Assembly (NCBI GenBank): GCA_950295325.1
Contig: OX485805.1
Span: forward strand, 33,467,501-33,531,500
Direction of reading: 5' to 3'
DNA: 64,000 nucleotides
DNA from: Polytrichum commune
Lineage: Eukaryota; Streptophyta; Polytrichopsida; Polytrichales; Polytrichaceae
The notes under the pieces are model-generated. The model was not told the origin of the DNA. It saw nothing but the letters and a program-made list of their open reading frames with translations, and did no database searches. Made by a program: the position numbers and the translations under genes. Positions 49,596 to 62,500 of this stretch are shown here, in pieces; position 1 is the first letter of the stretch; each line of letters starts with the position of its first letter.

Positions 49596-49598
49596 TAA

Positions 49599-52500
49599 GG
49601 TTGAAGTTAAGAGATCATAACATTATTCAGCAGAGTCGCTGAGTTCCGTTTCCAAATACAGTCGGGAGATACTTTCAGCTCATGCAAAGTAAATAGATCT
49701 GCAGTTCTAAGGTGCAGGGAAATGAATTCCAGATAATACGGAATGACAGGGCCCCAGTTAGGACCAGTGGCCCTCAAAACAGGGGATGACAACTTAGCAA
49801 GTGTGAGGTGATTGCATTTCTGTTGTACCATTACCCTATGTTCATGTGCATGTTCTGGAAAATGGCAGAATTTGTTGATGATTGCTTAGCGCTCCTCCTG
49901 CCAGTGTTAGCTTTGCCATCATGTTGCTCACTTTCTTTTGGTGATGAGCAGTAATAGAGTTTGTAGTCCATGGCTCCAAGGCTACAGACTTTCTACCCTA
50001 ATATATACATATCTAGTACTCCAGAAACTGTGCCTGCTTGATGATTCACCAGCACTCCTTTGAATCCTGAAGAACTTCCAGAATCTGCATTTGTCACAAT
50101 TCTCTGATGAGGAGCAATCAACGGAATTTGTTAACTGCTCTTTCATTATTGCGTCCAATGATCAGAACAAACAACTCATTGAAACATGGACAATCGCTGA
50201 GCCCCATGCTTGCAACCCACAATTAATGTTTCAAGCTGCTTCGAATACTATGACGATCAGACAAAACCATAATTCAGTTCACTGCAATTTGTGATTGATT
50301 GCGACGTGTGATGTGATTGTGATGTGATTCACTGCACTTTGTAAGCTTACTCCATGAACAGGTGCTTCACCACCATCTGGCCAATTGGATAGACTACATA
50401 TTGGACATTCTCTGACTTTCTTGCACCAAATAAATGGTCAGAAAACATACGCGCCATGTCACAGTGTAATCCATCTTTAAAATAGAAGAAAGAAAGGAGT
50501 GTTTAAGGTTCAGACCTGGAGGGTGACATTCCAGGCTGCGATATGAACAAGGGAGGGTTTGATTGGCAAACAAGCTTCTCACCATGCGCTTTTTTAGAGA
50601 GATGCGGAACGTGGCCCATGAGCCTCTTCATGCGTGAGTGTTGAACAGGAAACTGGCTAGCGCCAGTCGTGAGGGCCGCTTGCGAAGAACGATCAGGTTT
50701 GCGAATAGTTCATAGTGGTCAGCCTGACACTTCCCTCTTGAGGATGCGAATTGGATTATTTATCCTTTGCCAATTTTTGGCCCCACCGACCAAGGCAGCG
50801 CTGCTGCGTTAATTCCTCTGATAGGAATTTAGTGAAGTTAAAAATATTTAATCCACATTGTGTACACAAGACCATAGTTTGTTTTTGTTTTTTGTTTTTT
50901 AAAATCTATCCTAAGATACGTAGAAACATTTACCCACAATGAAGTAAGACCATGCATGCACATTTCTTAACATTTGTAATCTTTGGTTTATGAAGTTTTG
51001 TTTAGAAACATTTTTATTTTGAAATGCGTACCATAACATAACATTATTCAGATCCATACTAGTGTTTTGTGGGACTGACAATATTCCACAGAACATTGTT
51101 ATGGATTTGAACAATGTTATGAATGTTACTCAGCTGTTGAGTTTTTTTCAAGTGTCCTGATTTTAAATTCAATTAGAAGTAGTGGGATTCTAGCATGTGG
51201 AGTCTTTAATCTCAAATATACTATTGGGCCTATGAACACAATTCATTAGCTGAGTAATGTTATGACATGAAGCTCATGAATGAACTAGAAAGTTCATTTG
51301 TAAAAATATGATCTATGACTTTGTGTCAACAAGTTTGTTGCATATTAATGCCTTGGAGATCAAGTTTTTTTGTATTTCACGATTTAATTTATATTATTTT
51401 GAGAATGAAGAATAACCACCGGATAACAATAAATGTTAATCCCCATGCTCATAAAAGGCTCAATTTGGGTCTCTTTGTGCACAAAATCGTGTATGTGAGC
51501 TTCACATCTTCTTTGTTAGCAAACTGTGGTTGAAGTGTTCATACATAAACTCAACTCATTGTTCAAGTACAAATTTCAAATCGATTGAACATCTTGAAAT
51601 TATTGAAGATTCTGGATCCTTGGATGCAAATACACACTTATCATTTTTATCTTGAATGTCATGTATGAATACATTTCTATTTTCTTTGTACCATAAAATA
51701 ATGTGACTAAATAGTTTATTCAAACCAATAACTATTTGATGCTTGAGTTGACATTCTACAATGGAAAACATGATGATTTCCTTAGAACATAATCTCTACC
51801 CTCCTCCACCGTCAACCTACATTGTAGAACCCCACGATCGGTAGACCTAGAGGAGATGGTGCCCCACTGGTTTTGTCTAAGAGCCCTGCTTGGACCTCCT
51901 CGTCCCTTGTGGGCTACCATCTCCATAGAGATATAAGCATTAATTCAAGACTTGGTGAGGCTCATAGAAATTGTGTATATAGGTCATACATTGATAGACC
52001 AACCATACCAAGACGGTGGTTGGCCCAGCTAGGTAGCCCGCTCCATCCGGTGAGCCCCGAGAAACTTGCCGGTCAGCCAAGCCGCTAGGCGCCATGCCAT
52101 TCCAAGGCCTCAGTTGGTTGGTTGTAGCCCCTCCCCCCCCCCCCCCCCCGGTCTGGTGTGGCCAGCCGGGCAGCTAGTGATAGAGCTTGCCGGGCTTTTT
52201 GTTTTTTTTGTTTTTGTTTTTCCTCGGTTTTAAGAAAAAACTGAAATTGCATTGACACCGATAAATATTAGATTCTAGATGGATATACATTTTGGGCATA
52301 TATTAGATTAGTTCTAGTGAGCAGGATGAGTTTGGTATTATCTCACATACCTTTTTCCCCCCACAAAGATGAGACAAAGAAATATTAGAAATATATGTGT
52401 GTGTATACAGTTAGGTACTCATTTATTTATTCATGTATATACTAATATATACGACCAGAATTATACATTTACTAATGTGTTCATTGAGTATAATCAGTAC

Positions 52501-53160
52501 TTGTGTTTAATGTTGAGAATTCAAGTCCTTATGTAGTTTTAAAGCAATTCTGTCCGGGCAGGGTGGAAATTGTGGCGGGCAGGCGAAAGCTGGTGGGCTG
52601 TGTGGATGGGCAGGGCAGGGCAGGGGCGGTGTGGGCCTGGTGGGATGAGCCCCTTGGTCCTTTATGGGTGGAAAGGACAGAGTCTCGTCTCCTGTCCACT
52701 TTTCACAGTTGATTTGCAAGCCACACTCACGTTCTGGGAAGCCTGATCTGTGGCAACCAGTAAGAAAACTTGGCGAGCAGGTGTGTAGGAGTGGGAGATT
52801 CCCCCCGGCGCCTTAAAGCCCCCTCTTCAGGAGCTGCTTTGTCCCCAACCTTACTGAATCACACACGTCCCCCTCCTTGTAATAATGACCCTATTTGGCT
52901 CACCCGGCCCCCACGCATCATGCTGCCCATCAACGCTTATTATTTGCACCTGTACACACAACCAAAAACCAAAGTCACCTCAACTTCCGAATTTATCTTG
53001 TGTGTCAAAATAGAGGTCCCCTCCACCATTCCCCGTCACCACAACTATACCATGAGTTCCACAATAAGTCCCATGACTACGTGGTGTATGCCCATGGTTA
53101 TGGTTATCTTGTAATTACATAAGCCAGGCTTCGAGTTCACAGTGACTTGGCTACTCAGGA
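49599..53160. other. Intergenic DNA, partly of gene-like composition, no gene recognised
   Basis: The part at 49600-50780 is of mixed composition and holds a 74-codon minus-strand frame (49607-49831), but no family could be named. A C-run of about 18 lies near 52131-52149. Frames at 52503-53122 overlap on both strands and look accidental. No tRNA or rRNA was seen. Confidence 0.4.
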
Positions 53161-53167
53161 ATGCTAG

Positions 53168-53683
53168 CTTGTGAGCGGTGAGCGGTGAGCAGTGAGCCGT
53201 GAGCAGAAAATTTGAATTTTTATTCTTCAAATTTTTCAATGAAATGTATGATATAGACCCTATGACCGTGGAGAATTTATGGTTTCATTCTATAAAATCT
53301 GCATATTATTTAACAAAAAGTAATCAAGGTCCTATTTCCTTTTTTTGAGTTTTCGTGGATAAATACTTAAAATTTTAATTTACATTCTTATCCCTTATTT
53401 TATGTTCCCTATTATTTTGGAAGTTTTTTTTCTAATTTTTTTTCTTCGTTTTCTTCCGTTTCTTTTTATGGATGGTTTTTTCAAAAGTTTATAATTTCTT
53501 CCACTCCACGGTTATAGGCACCATCCACAGTTAAACGTACCATCTACTTTTAGTCATATTTGTAAAGAAACTATACGAAGAGTCCTACTCGGTGTAAGAA
53601 TTAAGTCAAATATTCTGATTTTTTTTAAAAAAAAATCAAAATTTCTGCTCACCGCTCGCCGCTCGCCGCTCACCGCTCACAAG
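53168..53683. mobile_element. Element with heptamer-built terminal inverted repeats
   Basis: The left end reads CTTGTGAGCGGTGAGCGGTG and the right end, reverse-complemented, reads CTTGTGAGCGGTGAGCGGCG. Both continue for about 40 bases as tandem copies of a GTGAGCG-like heptamer, followed by AGAAA. The 516-bp interior is AT-rich and non-coding. The flanks show TAGC on both sides (CTAGC left, ATAGC right), so a TA or TAGC duplication is possible, but the exact limits are unsettled. The superfamily was not determined. Confidence 0.72.
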
Positions 53684-54829
53684 ATAGCGTCGCTGCTTGG
53701 CTACTTAGCTTCTACACATGTAAGTGACATCCAACTAAACCCAACTTGAGTTTGTTTTGAATGTTCAGTTAGAACATACTACTAATGCTCACTTCTTCAC
53801 AACATCATCATCCCACAAGGTTGAGGTGTGTTCTAATGCTATGTATTTAATAGTTTATGGGATTAACTATAATGAATGGGGATAACCGACCGCTAGTTAC
53901 AGATGAACCAACTAAGTTTGAGAAATAATGGTTGCATTTCAAAACTTCAAGAAAATCACCGATCATTTTAGAGGAATTTAGAGAATAGACCTCAAATTAG
54001 TTAAGAAAATCTGAAAGATGTCAACATTTAACCGGTTGGCCTTGGAAACACTAGGATCTCAACCAATTATGCCCAAAAATCTCCCAACTTAACCCAATTT
54101 GAGTTTGTTTCGAGTTAACTTTGGCATGTTCTTGTGACTACCGTTACAACTCACAAATTATCATCTTGATACTATGCATCTTGATATGTGACCTTTACCC
54201 AATAGTTGAGTACTTGATAATTTATAGATTTTACTCTATTCAAGCTAGTGAGTCATATTTTAGAATTTAGAATATTATCGTATGAGTTCATATCATGCCC
54301 AAAAATAAAAGTCCACAAAAAGTTACCAAGTTATTATACATGAGTGTATCTAAAGTGGTTTTATTTATCAAACAAGATTATGAAATCAACCTCTTAAGAT
54401 GGCATCGGGAAGTACTCAAGGTTGGGTAGACCAAAGAGGGGTCCTCACCAACCCTCTATAACATCTTTTATTTCGTTGTCAAGGTTCACAGCGACATGAG
54501 CATTCTCAAGAGATACACAATTTAGATTGTTTCTTCTAGGCTATGTAAGTTTTGACGTTATTGACTATGTATATTTTTATATAATATGGATGATTGAATT
54601 GTAAATAATATACAAAGAAGATTAATAATTTGTAATATTTTATTTAGAAAAAACCCTATAAGTTTTTGATTTTTTAAAGTATTCATTTACTATATGTTAT
54701 TTCATATAATATAATTTGTTTTATTTTCATATATTTAGAAAGTAAAAGATTTTTAGTTTTCATTTTCTTACACTTTAATTAATCAAGGATGGGTTTGCAC
54801 AAATTTCATCACAAATTCAAGTCAACAAA
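53684..54829. other. AT-rich intergenic DNA
   Basis: No frame of note, no repeat with a partner elsewhere in the window and no RNA gene were seen. The boundary with the hAT remnant that follows is approximate. Confidence 0.4.
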
Positions 54830-56682
54830 GGACTTTTAAATATTGAACATTCACTATCTAAGGATGATTATTGGACTCCCAAGAAATTCAACGACATGCA
54901 CCCACAAGAGCTTAGGCACGAACATATGAAAGGATATTTATATTATCTTGCAAAATTGGCAAAAAATGGCTCATGCATATGAGACCAATTGTTGGGCCTA
55001 CACATGGTTACATGAAATGCTCGACATGTGAAGAATTTGGTGTTTACTCACCATGGGGGTTTGGGATAAGGTTGCAAAAGTATGCAAAAATTGTCTGTAC
55101 ATGACCACGAGAATAACAATGATCACAAATATGTGGTGGCTAGATGAGAGGCCCTTCATTTTCCTCCAAGTGGTTCAATGTCTATTACTTGTCATGTTCA
55201 AAATGCTATTGAAAAAAAAAGTTGCAAGGACTATCACTTGCATGAAGATTTAATAGTTTATAGTTTTTAATTATCATTCTGTTATTGATTATGAAAGAGA
55301 GCATCAATTTTTACAAATTTTGAACACTCCCAACATGCCTATGAATAATAAATTTGGATCCTACACCACAAAGTTAGTTGCATTGGGCTTTATTGGAGCA
55401 TTTGGGGGGAATCCTACATTTTGATTCATCAAAATCTTCTATTTTTTCTCATGATTAGACTAGTCAATCAACTGAACTTTGGAACAACATTTGATGGTTT
55501 ATTGTTGTTATTAAAATATAAAAGGCAAGGGATCTATAACTATATTCTTTATGGAACTATTAGCAATTGAGGATGCTACGGGAGAAAATGTGTATCTCAC
55601 AACACAAAACATATTGAAAATATTACAATGGAATCACACCAATCAACTTGTGGCTTTAGCCACAAATGGAGAAGCTTCAATGATGGGTTGTTTCATTATT
55701 TGACAAACTGTTTGAAACATGATGTCCATGTTTTGATCTACACTCGTTACATTGCACATCAAAAGGCTTTGTCAACAAGTGATGAATTCAAACAATACTA
55801 GAGGAACTTGGTGATTTTGGATCAATTTGCTAACTTAAAATTTGTCGAGTGGATGGGGAGAAGTGGCTATCGCCGGAAGGAATCTAAAAGTTTAATGATT
55901 GAATTTGAATTACAACCATTGGCTATCTTGCAATTCCATTTAGTTCGTTGATTTTCTCGAGGTTAAGTGTTGGAGCAGTTTTGTATTATATGCCGGCAAT
56001 ATTGGATGTTTTTCAAGTGGAGGAGGCCTATTGGTGCCATCAAGCTACAACCTTCCAATTCTAATATATGATTCATCTTGTGGTGGGTGTGTCGGTGGAG
56101 CTAAATAAATTGAATCAAAAATGTCAATATGACTTGGTTGATATTTCAACAATTAAATCCACTTTGGATTCGACAATTTCTATTTTGATGAGACGTGTTT
56201 TATGTGGTTACGTACCCAATTTTGGATGATTGACCACGAACTTGGGTCCATTTTTGTCTTGAGGTTGGGTGGACAATTTGTTAAGATGGAGGGCAAATGA
56301 TGATGCTGAAGGCACACATCATCCTATGCATAACATGCGAAGTTTTGATCAACATGATACACCAGAAGATGATGGGAGCTATGTATGTGCAAGCAATTGT
56401 GGATAGTTGGAGAAAAATGTTTCCTAGTTTACATGTTTTAAATGCATCAAAACTTTTCAATCCAAATTATCATGCAAGTGATGAAGAAGTTCATATACCC
56501 ATGTCATAGCAATGATTAGAGAAATTGATCATAAAATTTGGATTGACTATGGTTGAAAGTGATCATGCAAGTAGAGTTGAGTGCGTAAGTTTGTAGTAAA
56601 AACAAGTCATTGCATGAGGCATGGCAATTTTGTGGGGCATCAATGAATGGTATACCCATTGGCTAGAACTCATGAAACTTTG

Positions 56683-56717
<35 letters not shown>

Positions 56718-57060
56718 TTTTTTTTAAAAGCATTATTTCCTCAACTATTGCATTTTGTGAAAGGGTGTCTTGAAAAAAAAATTCTATCAAAGAGCCTTTT
56801 GCGAGCTTCAGTGAAGTTGGACACTTTGGATGCTTTGATGCAATTATCATCATACAACATAGAGTTGAAGAATATGGATTGGAGGGTAGTTATGTCCCAA
56901 CATGAGGAATTGGAGAATTCTTAGTTTGGACTAAATATTGCCAAAAATTCAAGCTTCTCTACATATTTATTTTTGAAAGAATATGACTAAATTTTCAATT
57001 TTGTGTGAAGGATGAAGATTTTGTCAACCCGTGATTCGGAAGATAATTTTTGATGTTGTC
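54830..57060 (+). pseudogene. Decayed hAT-superfamily transposase
   Basis: Translated pieces on the + strand, in several frames with many stops, follow the order of plant hAT transposases of the zinc-finger-862-like type. About 55320-55480 gives NMPMNNKFGSYTTKL. About 55640-55790 gives a catalytic-region stretch (ALATNGEASMMG, then HVLIYTRYIAHQKALSTSDE). About 56090-56200 gives VVGVSVELNKLNQKCQYDLV. About 56370-56490 gives YVQAIVDSWRKMFPSLHVLN. The C-terminal dimerisation region lies near 56750-56920 (LRASVKLDTLDALMQLSSYN-like, then MDWR). A (CAA)n run at about 56681-56715 interrupts the C-terminal half. No complete frame remains. Terminal repeats and the target duplication were not located. 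Confidence 0.82.
56681..56715. repeat. (CAA)n microsatellite
   Basis: About eleven ACA/CAA units in a row, inside the hAT transposase remnant. A simple-sequence repeat that arose or expanded after the gene decayed. Confidence 0.85.
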
Positions 57061-58390
57061 CGTCACATTGGAAGACAAAAATAAAAGTAACTCTCACAGG
57101 CAATGAAGGTGGACCTGTCAAAATAAACCACTGTGACCCACTTTTACAAATCTACACAATGTCAAGCTCTCGGGCTCTCCCTTGCAGCAAAGTCACAACA
57201 TGCAAGTGTTTATTAACTCTTGTTTATGGGATGATTACTTTGGTCAACTCCGGCCCCATCCGTTGGCATCTTCGGCTGTAATAGTGTGAAAAGTGGTGGG
57301 CACAACATCTATTTCTCAACATAATCCCCAGCAATTTCACGGCCGAAACTGGACGGGACGTTGGTGCGATTGGGCCTGAGCAAGGTGATCAGAATAAGTA
57401 ATTAAGTGGAGGACAAGCGGTGCCATAATTATAGCAAGGAGCCTGGCAAGTGGAAACAGGAAAAAGGAGCAGAGCCCAGCCTGGGCATCTGGGGTTCAAC
57501 GCCGGCCTCGGCTACCTTACATAACTCTTCCTGGTGATATAGTGTGTGTGTGTCTCCATGTGTAATGTTGCTCCAGATGAAAGTGAGTACCGAAGGCAAA
57601 GTGACAAACAACAGCGGCACCGCCGAAGAATCCCCCTGAAAATCTGGGTCCCACCCTTTTGACGCTCAATCTAGGTGTCAGTACAGATTGGAGTGGGACG
57701 GAGGTAGCTGGGAGAGGAGGCAGGTTATACCTGGTCTCTCGGAAGATCAAAATTGCGTTGTCGCTTCTTCTCGCACCTTTCCAAAACTTGCAGTCGTAGT
57801 GAACTCTGTGTTTCCAGATTGTCCCTCATATGTGTATGTGTGTGTGTGGAGGGGGAAGAGAGAACTTACGTCGATAGTTAAATTATCGTCGAGTTTTTTG
57901 AGTCTTGCTACCGAAGCTGAGAAATCTGGAGTAATCATCTTTTTGGGACAGGCGGAGAGAAGGTGCGGGAAAGTTCAGATGTCTGAGCTAGTTGAGGGTT
58001 AGTTTTGCAAAAGAGGGAGGGAAACCGTGCAGGCGGTGTGAATGCCGTTTGAGGATATCATCCGTGAGGGCCGGTTGGTGGGTGAGCCACAACTACAGGA
58101 GGGATTTTCTGAATTTGGTGATGGTCTTTTCAAACCTCGTGAAAGTAAAGTACTTGTTGGGTGCCCAGTTGGAGAGTTCCTCGTGTGCAAACTACTTACT
58201 GCCAGCTGCTTGGCCAGAACTAGTTGGTGAGATGGTTGGTTTCGTAGCTTGTCAGAGGATTTTGAGGTAGAAATCGTTTCTGTCCGGGAAGGTGGGTGAG
58301 CAGGCACCACTTCTAGCATCCCGGAGGTCCCCTTTCTCCAGATTTTGCATCCCATTCTTTGGGCTCCTGGTCAATCTCTCAGGCTCTGTG

Positions 58391-58425
<35 letters not shown>

Positions 58426-59505
58426 TTGAGTGTTGTGGGTTTGAGTTGAAGAGTGTACATGGCTGCCCCTGATTAAGATCCAGAGTTGCAGAGGAGAGGG
58501 TGAGCTGCTGCTGCCCGCCGCCTCGGAGTGCACTTGAAGCGAGGGAATCAGAGGCATAGAATACTTACTTCCTCATAGGTGAGGCTGAGTTTGACCAATC
58601 TCTGGTGCTGTAGAGCTTGGTCCACGCAACCCAGGTTTCATCGTTGACTAGGAGGAGGAAGAGAAGGAACCAATTACAAGTACTCTATCTCCATCCTTAC
58701 ATGTAAATCTGGAGTGTTGCAACAGAAATGTTGGAATCCAGGTGCGAAACACGGGCTGCTTCGGACAAGAATTTGGAAGAGCTCCCATAGGTGCTTTTCT
58801 TCCCCGTTTCCGCCTGTTTTGTAGCTCAAAGCCCCGCGGGTTTGACTTTTCTAAAACCTGGTTGCTAAACTAACCCCACCCAGCAGGCCGCAACAACGCA
58901 ACAAACGACACCCGACCGATCCATTTTGCCGTAATAATCTCCTTGATGGGCTGAGTTCCCCAACCAACATCTCCTTCCGAATCAAGTGTCAATTCTCTCT
59001 ACGTCTCCTTCCCCAAGCCGTCTTCTTCACCTCTATCGAGACGTGTTTAAGCATGGACTTCTGCTTGGTACATCTTACTGATGAATCTCACACACCCTGA
59101 AGTCGAGTGCCATCATCATCATTCACCCCATTCAAAGGTGTGACGGGGTGCAAGATTCTTAAACACCTTCAGCTGATTGCTCGGTCTCTTGGATGATTTA
59201 CTTCTTCCTGACTAGGACATCATCGCCGGTTTAAAAGTGGCGCATCACGTTAGTCGGTCCACCTTCACAGGTTCTAAGGAGTATCTTTCGGCCGCAGGTT
59301 TGGGGGATGGTCGGAGCGAATATTTTTGCTGTCTGCAAGAGTCTTTCTGGTAGGGGACTGGAGTGGAGCGCAGTTTGATCGTTTAGCAATTGCGAAAACA
59401 AGCCTCGACTTCCTCGGGGTTTGGAGCTGGTTTCTCTCTCTTCAATTCTAGTCCTAAAATCCTTCTCATGCAGAAACCGGCGAGGGGGAGCCGGAGGGTA
59501 GTCTG
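57061..59505 (+). promoter_or_regulatory. Upstream region and probable 5' leader of the BOP-like gene
   Basis: Composition shifts from AT-rich repeat debris to mixed, low-copy-looking sequence. A (GT)n run lies near 57540-57553, and a (GA)15 tract at 58394-58423 has the look of the GA-rich sites found in leaders and promoters of plant developmental genes. TTCTCATGCAG ends at 59473, 33 bases before the start codon, and could be the acceptor of an intron in the 5' leader. The start of transcription was not located. Short frames on both strands here have no domains. Confidence 0.45.
58394..58423. repeat. (GA)n microsatellite
   Basis: A perfect GA dinucleotide run of about 15 units lies some 1.1 kb upstream of the BOP-like start codon. 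It may bind GAGA-type factors (BPC/BBR family) if it lies in the promoter or leader. Confidence 0.85.
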
Positions 59506-62500
59506 ATGCAGATATCCCAGCACGCGACCTCTATGCCTCCCGCGGATCGTGCAGGAGCCGGCCCTTTGAAGTCGCTCTCCTCCGACCTCCTGGAGCTGTT
59601 AGAGAGCGGCCAGGCTTTCAGCGATGTGACATTCTCCGTGGAGGGCCGCCACGTCTCCGCGCACCGATGTGTGCTCGCGGCTCGCAGCCCCTTCTTCCGC
59701 ACGATTTTCTCCGGCGCCGCCCCGCAGCTGCAACAGCAGAATGGACAACCACGCACCTCCGCCAGTACAGCAGCTGCAGGACCGCAAGTCATCCCGGTGG
59801 GGATTGTGGGCTACGACGTCTTTAAGCTGCTGCTGCAGTTCCTGTACAGTGGCGACATCTCCTTCTCCGCCAAGCACGGCGCCCGGGGCTGCAAAGACAA
59901 GACATGCTGGCACACCCATTGCAGCTCGGCGGTGGAATTTGGGTTGGAAACTCTAAATGCCGCACATTTCTTCGGCGTGGGAGAGCTCTCCGTCCTCACT
60001 CAGGTCTCCTTTTCTTTCCTTTCCTTTCCTTGCCCTGCATCTCAGCCTCCTTCTCCTCGGCGCTCGCTGCAGAGATTTTGTGATCTGGGTAAAACCGTCT
60101 GGAATTTCCTTAGCCCTACTTGCACCGGGTTTATGTTGTTTCTTCCAGAAACGGCTAAGCCATCCCTGATCCCGCGAGACTCTCTGGAGAATTCGGGTAT
60201 CCTGAGCTAGTGCATCACATGGAACTGTCTCTTGTCCAATTCTTATCTTTTCCTCTCTTCCCACCGCAACACTAAAACTATCGTCCTCAAGTTCACTTCG
60301 AAGAGCGATTCCAATGTGCAATGTTTTGGATGTAGACCAGAGATTTTTACCCCTCAGGCGCTTGGGTTCGAGCTAGCAGTGAATATCCCTCTTATTCTTC
60401 GCCTTCAATGTCACTGACAGGAATCAACCGCAGGCTAAGTTGATCCAGAGCTGTCCTGGCCCCAACGATTGAATGTGCTTCTATCTCTGTCTTTCATACG
60501 AAAAGGTCGTTTGTAGGCATTACATGATTGAGGTGATAACTTTTGAAGTTCTTAACTTGGACCCCTTGCTGGTCCTCGACTCCTCGTCTATAAAACCTGT
60601 TCTCTCCACGGACATTGCTGGCATTCATGTTTCCGTAAGTTTTGTGAGGAAGAAACTCAATTGTTGGACTATGATGCGACATGAATCTGATGCCATGTAA
60701 GTTCTCGTCATTTCAGAAACACCTAGCGATTATGGCACAACAGGCTTCCATTGATGATGTGATGCGCATTCTAGTAGCTGCACGGAAGCAAGATGGCCAA
60801 CACCTGTGGAATGTGTGCTCTGAGCTGGTAGGGAAGTCTGGATTGCCTACAGAAATATTGCAAAAGCATCTCCCACCGGACGTGGTGACAGAGATCGAAT
60901 CACTACGTCAAAAGACAGAATACGGATACGGCAGCTTCACAAATATAAATGCCGCCCCGGACCAGAAAGCAGAAATGAGGATGCAGAAAGCACTGGATTC
61001 ATCTGATGTGGAGCTCGTGAAGATGATGGTCATGGGAGAGGGTTTGAATCTGGATAAAGTTTTTGCACTACACTATGCCATTAGCAATTGTAGCAGGCAA
61101 GCAATCTCTAATCGCCCACACACACTACCCACACTTCCAAGTTCAGATATGAGCTGCTTCTTAATTTACGTTGAGCCCTTCGTCGTCATAGGACATGTGT
61201 TGAGCAATGAATGTCACCGACTTTAAAATTATCCATTACACACATTTGCCGGTTCCCCTAAGAGACAGTCATTGCAAGCTCAATTACCCTATGTTGGCAG
61301 GAAGAGACAGTTGCACCTGTCAGTGATGTGTAGAGTGAAAGAACGTTAATATATGTCCTCAGTCTACACAGGAGCTGATGTGTATTGTTCTTGAGCTGTG
61401 CGTGCAGGAAGGTAGTGAAGACCTTGCTGGACTTGGGAGCAGCAGATGTGAATCTGAGGGGTTCGGATGGGCTAGTGCCGTTGCACTTAGCCTCGCGTCT
61501 GGGAGACCCGGAGAAGATTGCCATGCTGCTAGACAATCGTGCCGATCCACACATCCACACACCGACAGGTGCAACTGCAATGGACATAGTGCAATCCTTG
61601 GCGACCAAGATTCTGACCTCGGGAGGGTACAACACCAAAGGTGACCATAACCGGCTTCGGCTGTGCCTGGAGCTTCTGGAGAGGGCTCTCGCCGCCACAC
61701 CTCCCAGGCATTTCACCTCAATGAAGCTAGAGAGTGGGAGCCCTCCATCCATATTGACTGGGCATGGGAGCAGCATTTTGATGCCAGATGAGAGTGATAA
61801 CTTCCAAGCTTCACTGAGCCGATCAGTTATCGACGGCTCATCTGCCGGGCTTCTCGGCAACATAGATTTCTACCCCAACCTCTCACAAGGCTATTTGCAT
61901 GGAAAAGGTGCGCCTTTTCCTTGACATTTTCAAGTAATCTCATCACATCCGTGACTATCAAGAAATCACACTAGTAGTAGAATGGGTTCGTTTCGACACG
62001 GCCCATTTGATATGTGTCACTTAGGATTCATCAAATATATCATGTTTTGTGTCAAATCGATGATTTTGACACAAAATGTGATGTTTTTGACAAGTCCTCG
62101 ATGACATCGTGCCAAATGGACCCGTCGGAAAGGCTCTCTTTTCCAAAGACTGTCAGTCCCCCACCACCTCCTCACTATTAACTTCGAACATACCAACGTT
62201 CCCCAACAAGTACATAGACTGCAGCCTTCCTTATTGTAGATATGCTCAGATGACGTTCTTTCTTTGACATACGTAAACAGTGTGAAGCACTTTCATGAGA
62301 CGCATTCCAACCTTTCTGCAGATATGGGTTATGTCTAAAGTCTTGAAGAGAATTGGGCGAACAAAACAGGGGCCTTGCAGAGGCAAAGTTGCACGCAAGT
62401 TCTTGTCAAAGTACCCTACTACCGAACTCCAGCATTTGTTCGGAGGACCTGTGAAGGTAATTGGTTGTTGTTCGGTGTAACTACATATTACCATTTGACT

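Noticed and set aside
49607-49831. Exon of a minus-strand gene
   Set aside because: The frame looks less repetitive than its surroundings but has no recognisable domain and no convincing neighbouring exon.
59466-59919. Minus-strand frames opposite the first BOP-like exon
   Set aside because: The GC-rich coding exon keeps the other strand open by codon bias. The + strand carries the BTB motifs.
61258-61863. 201-codon minus-strand open frame
   Set aside because: It lies opposite exon 3 of the BOP-like gene, whose + strand translation matches the family. The minus frame has no known domain and is a shadow.
62322-62457. Ribosomal protein S28-like pseudogene
   Set aside because: Only scattered identities (GRT, RG.V, FL, GPV) over about 35 residues, with an inserted stretch. 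Too weak, and the segment has exact splice sites instead.
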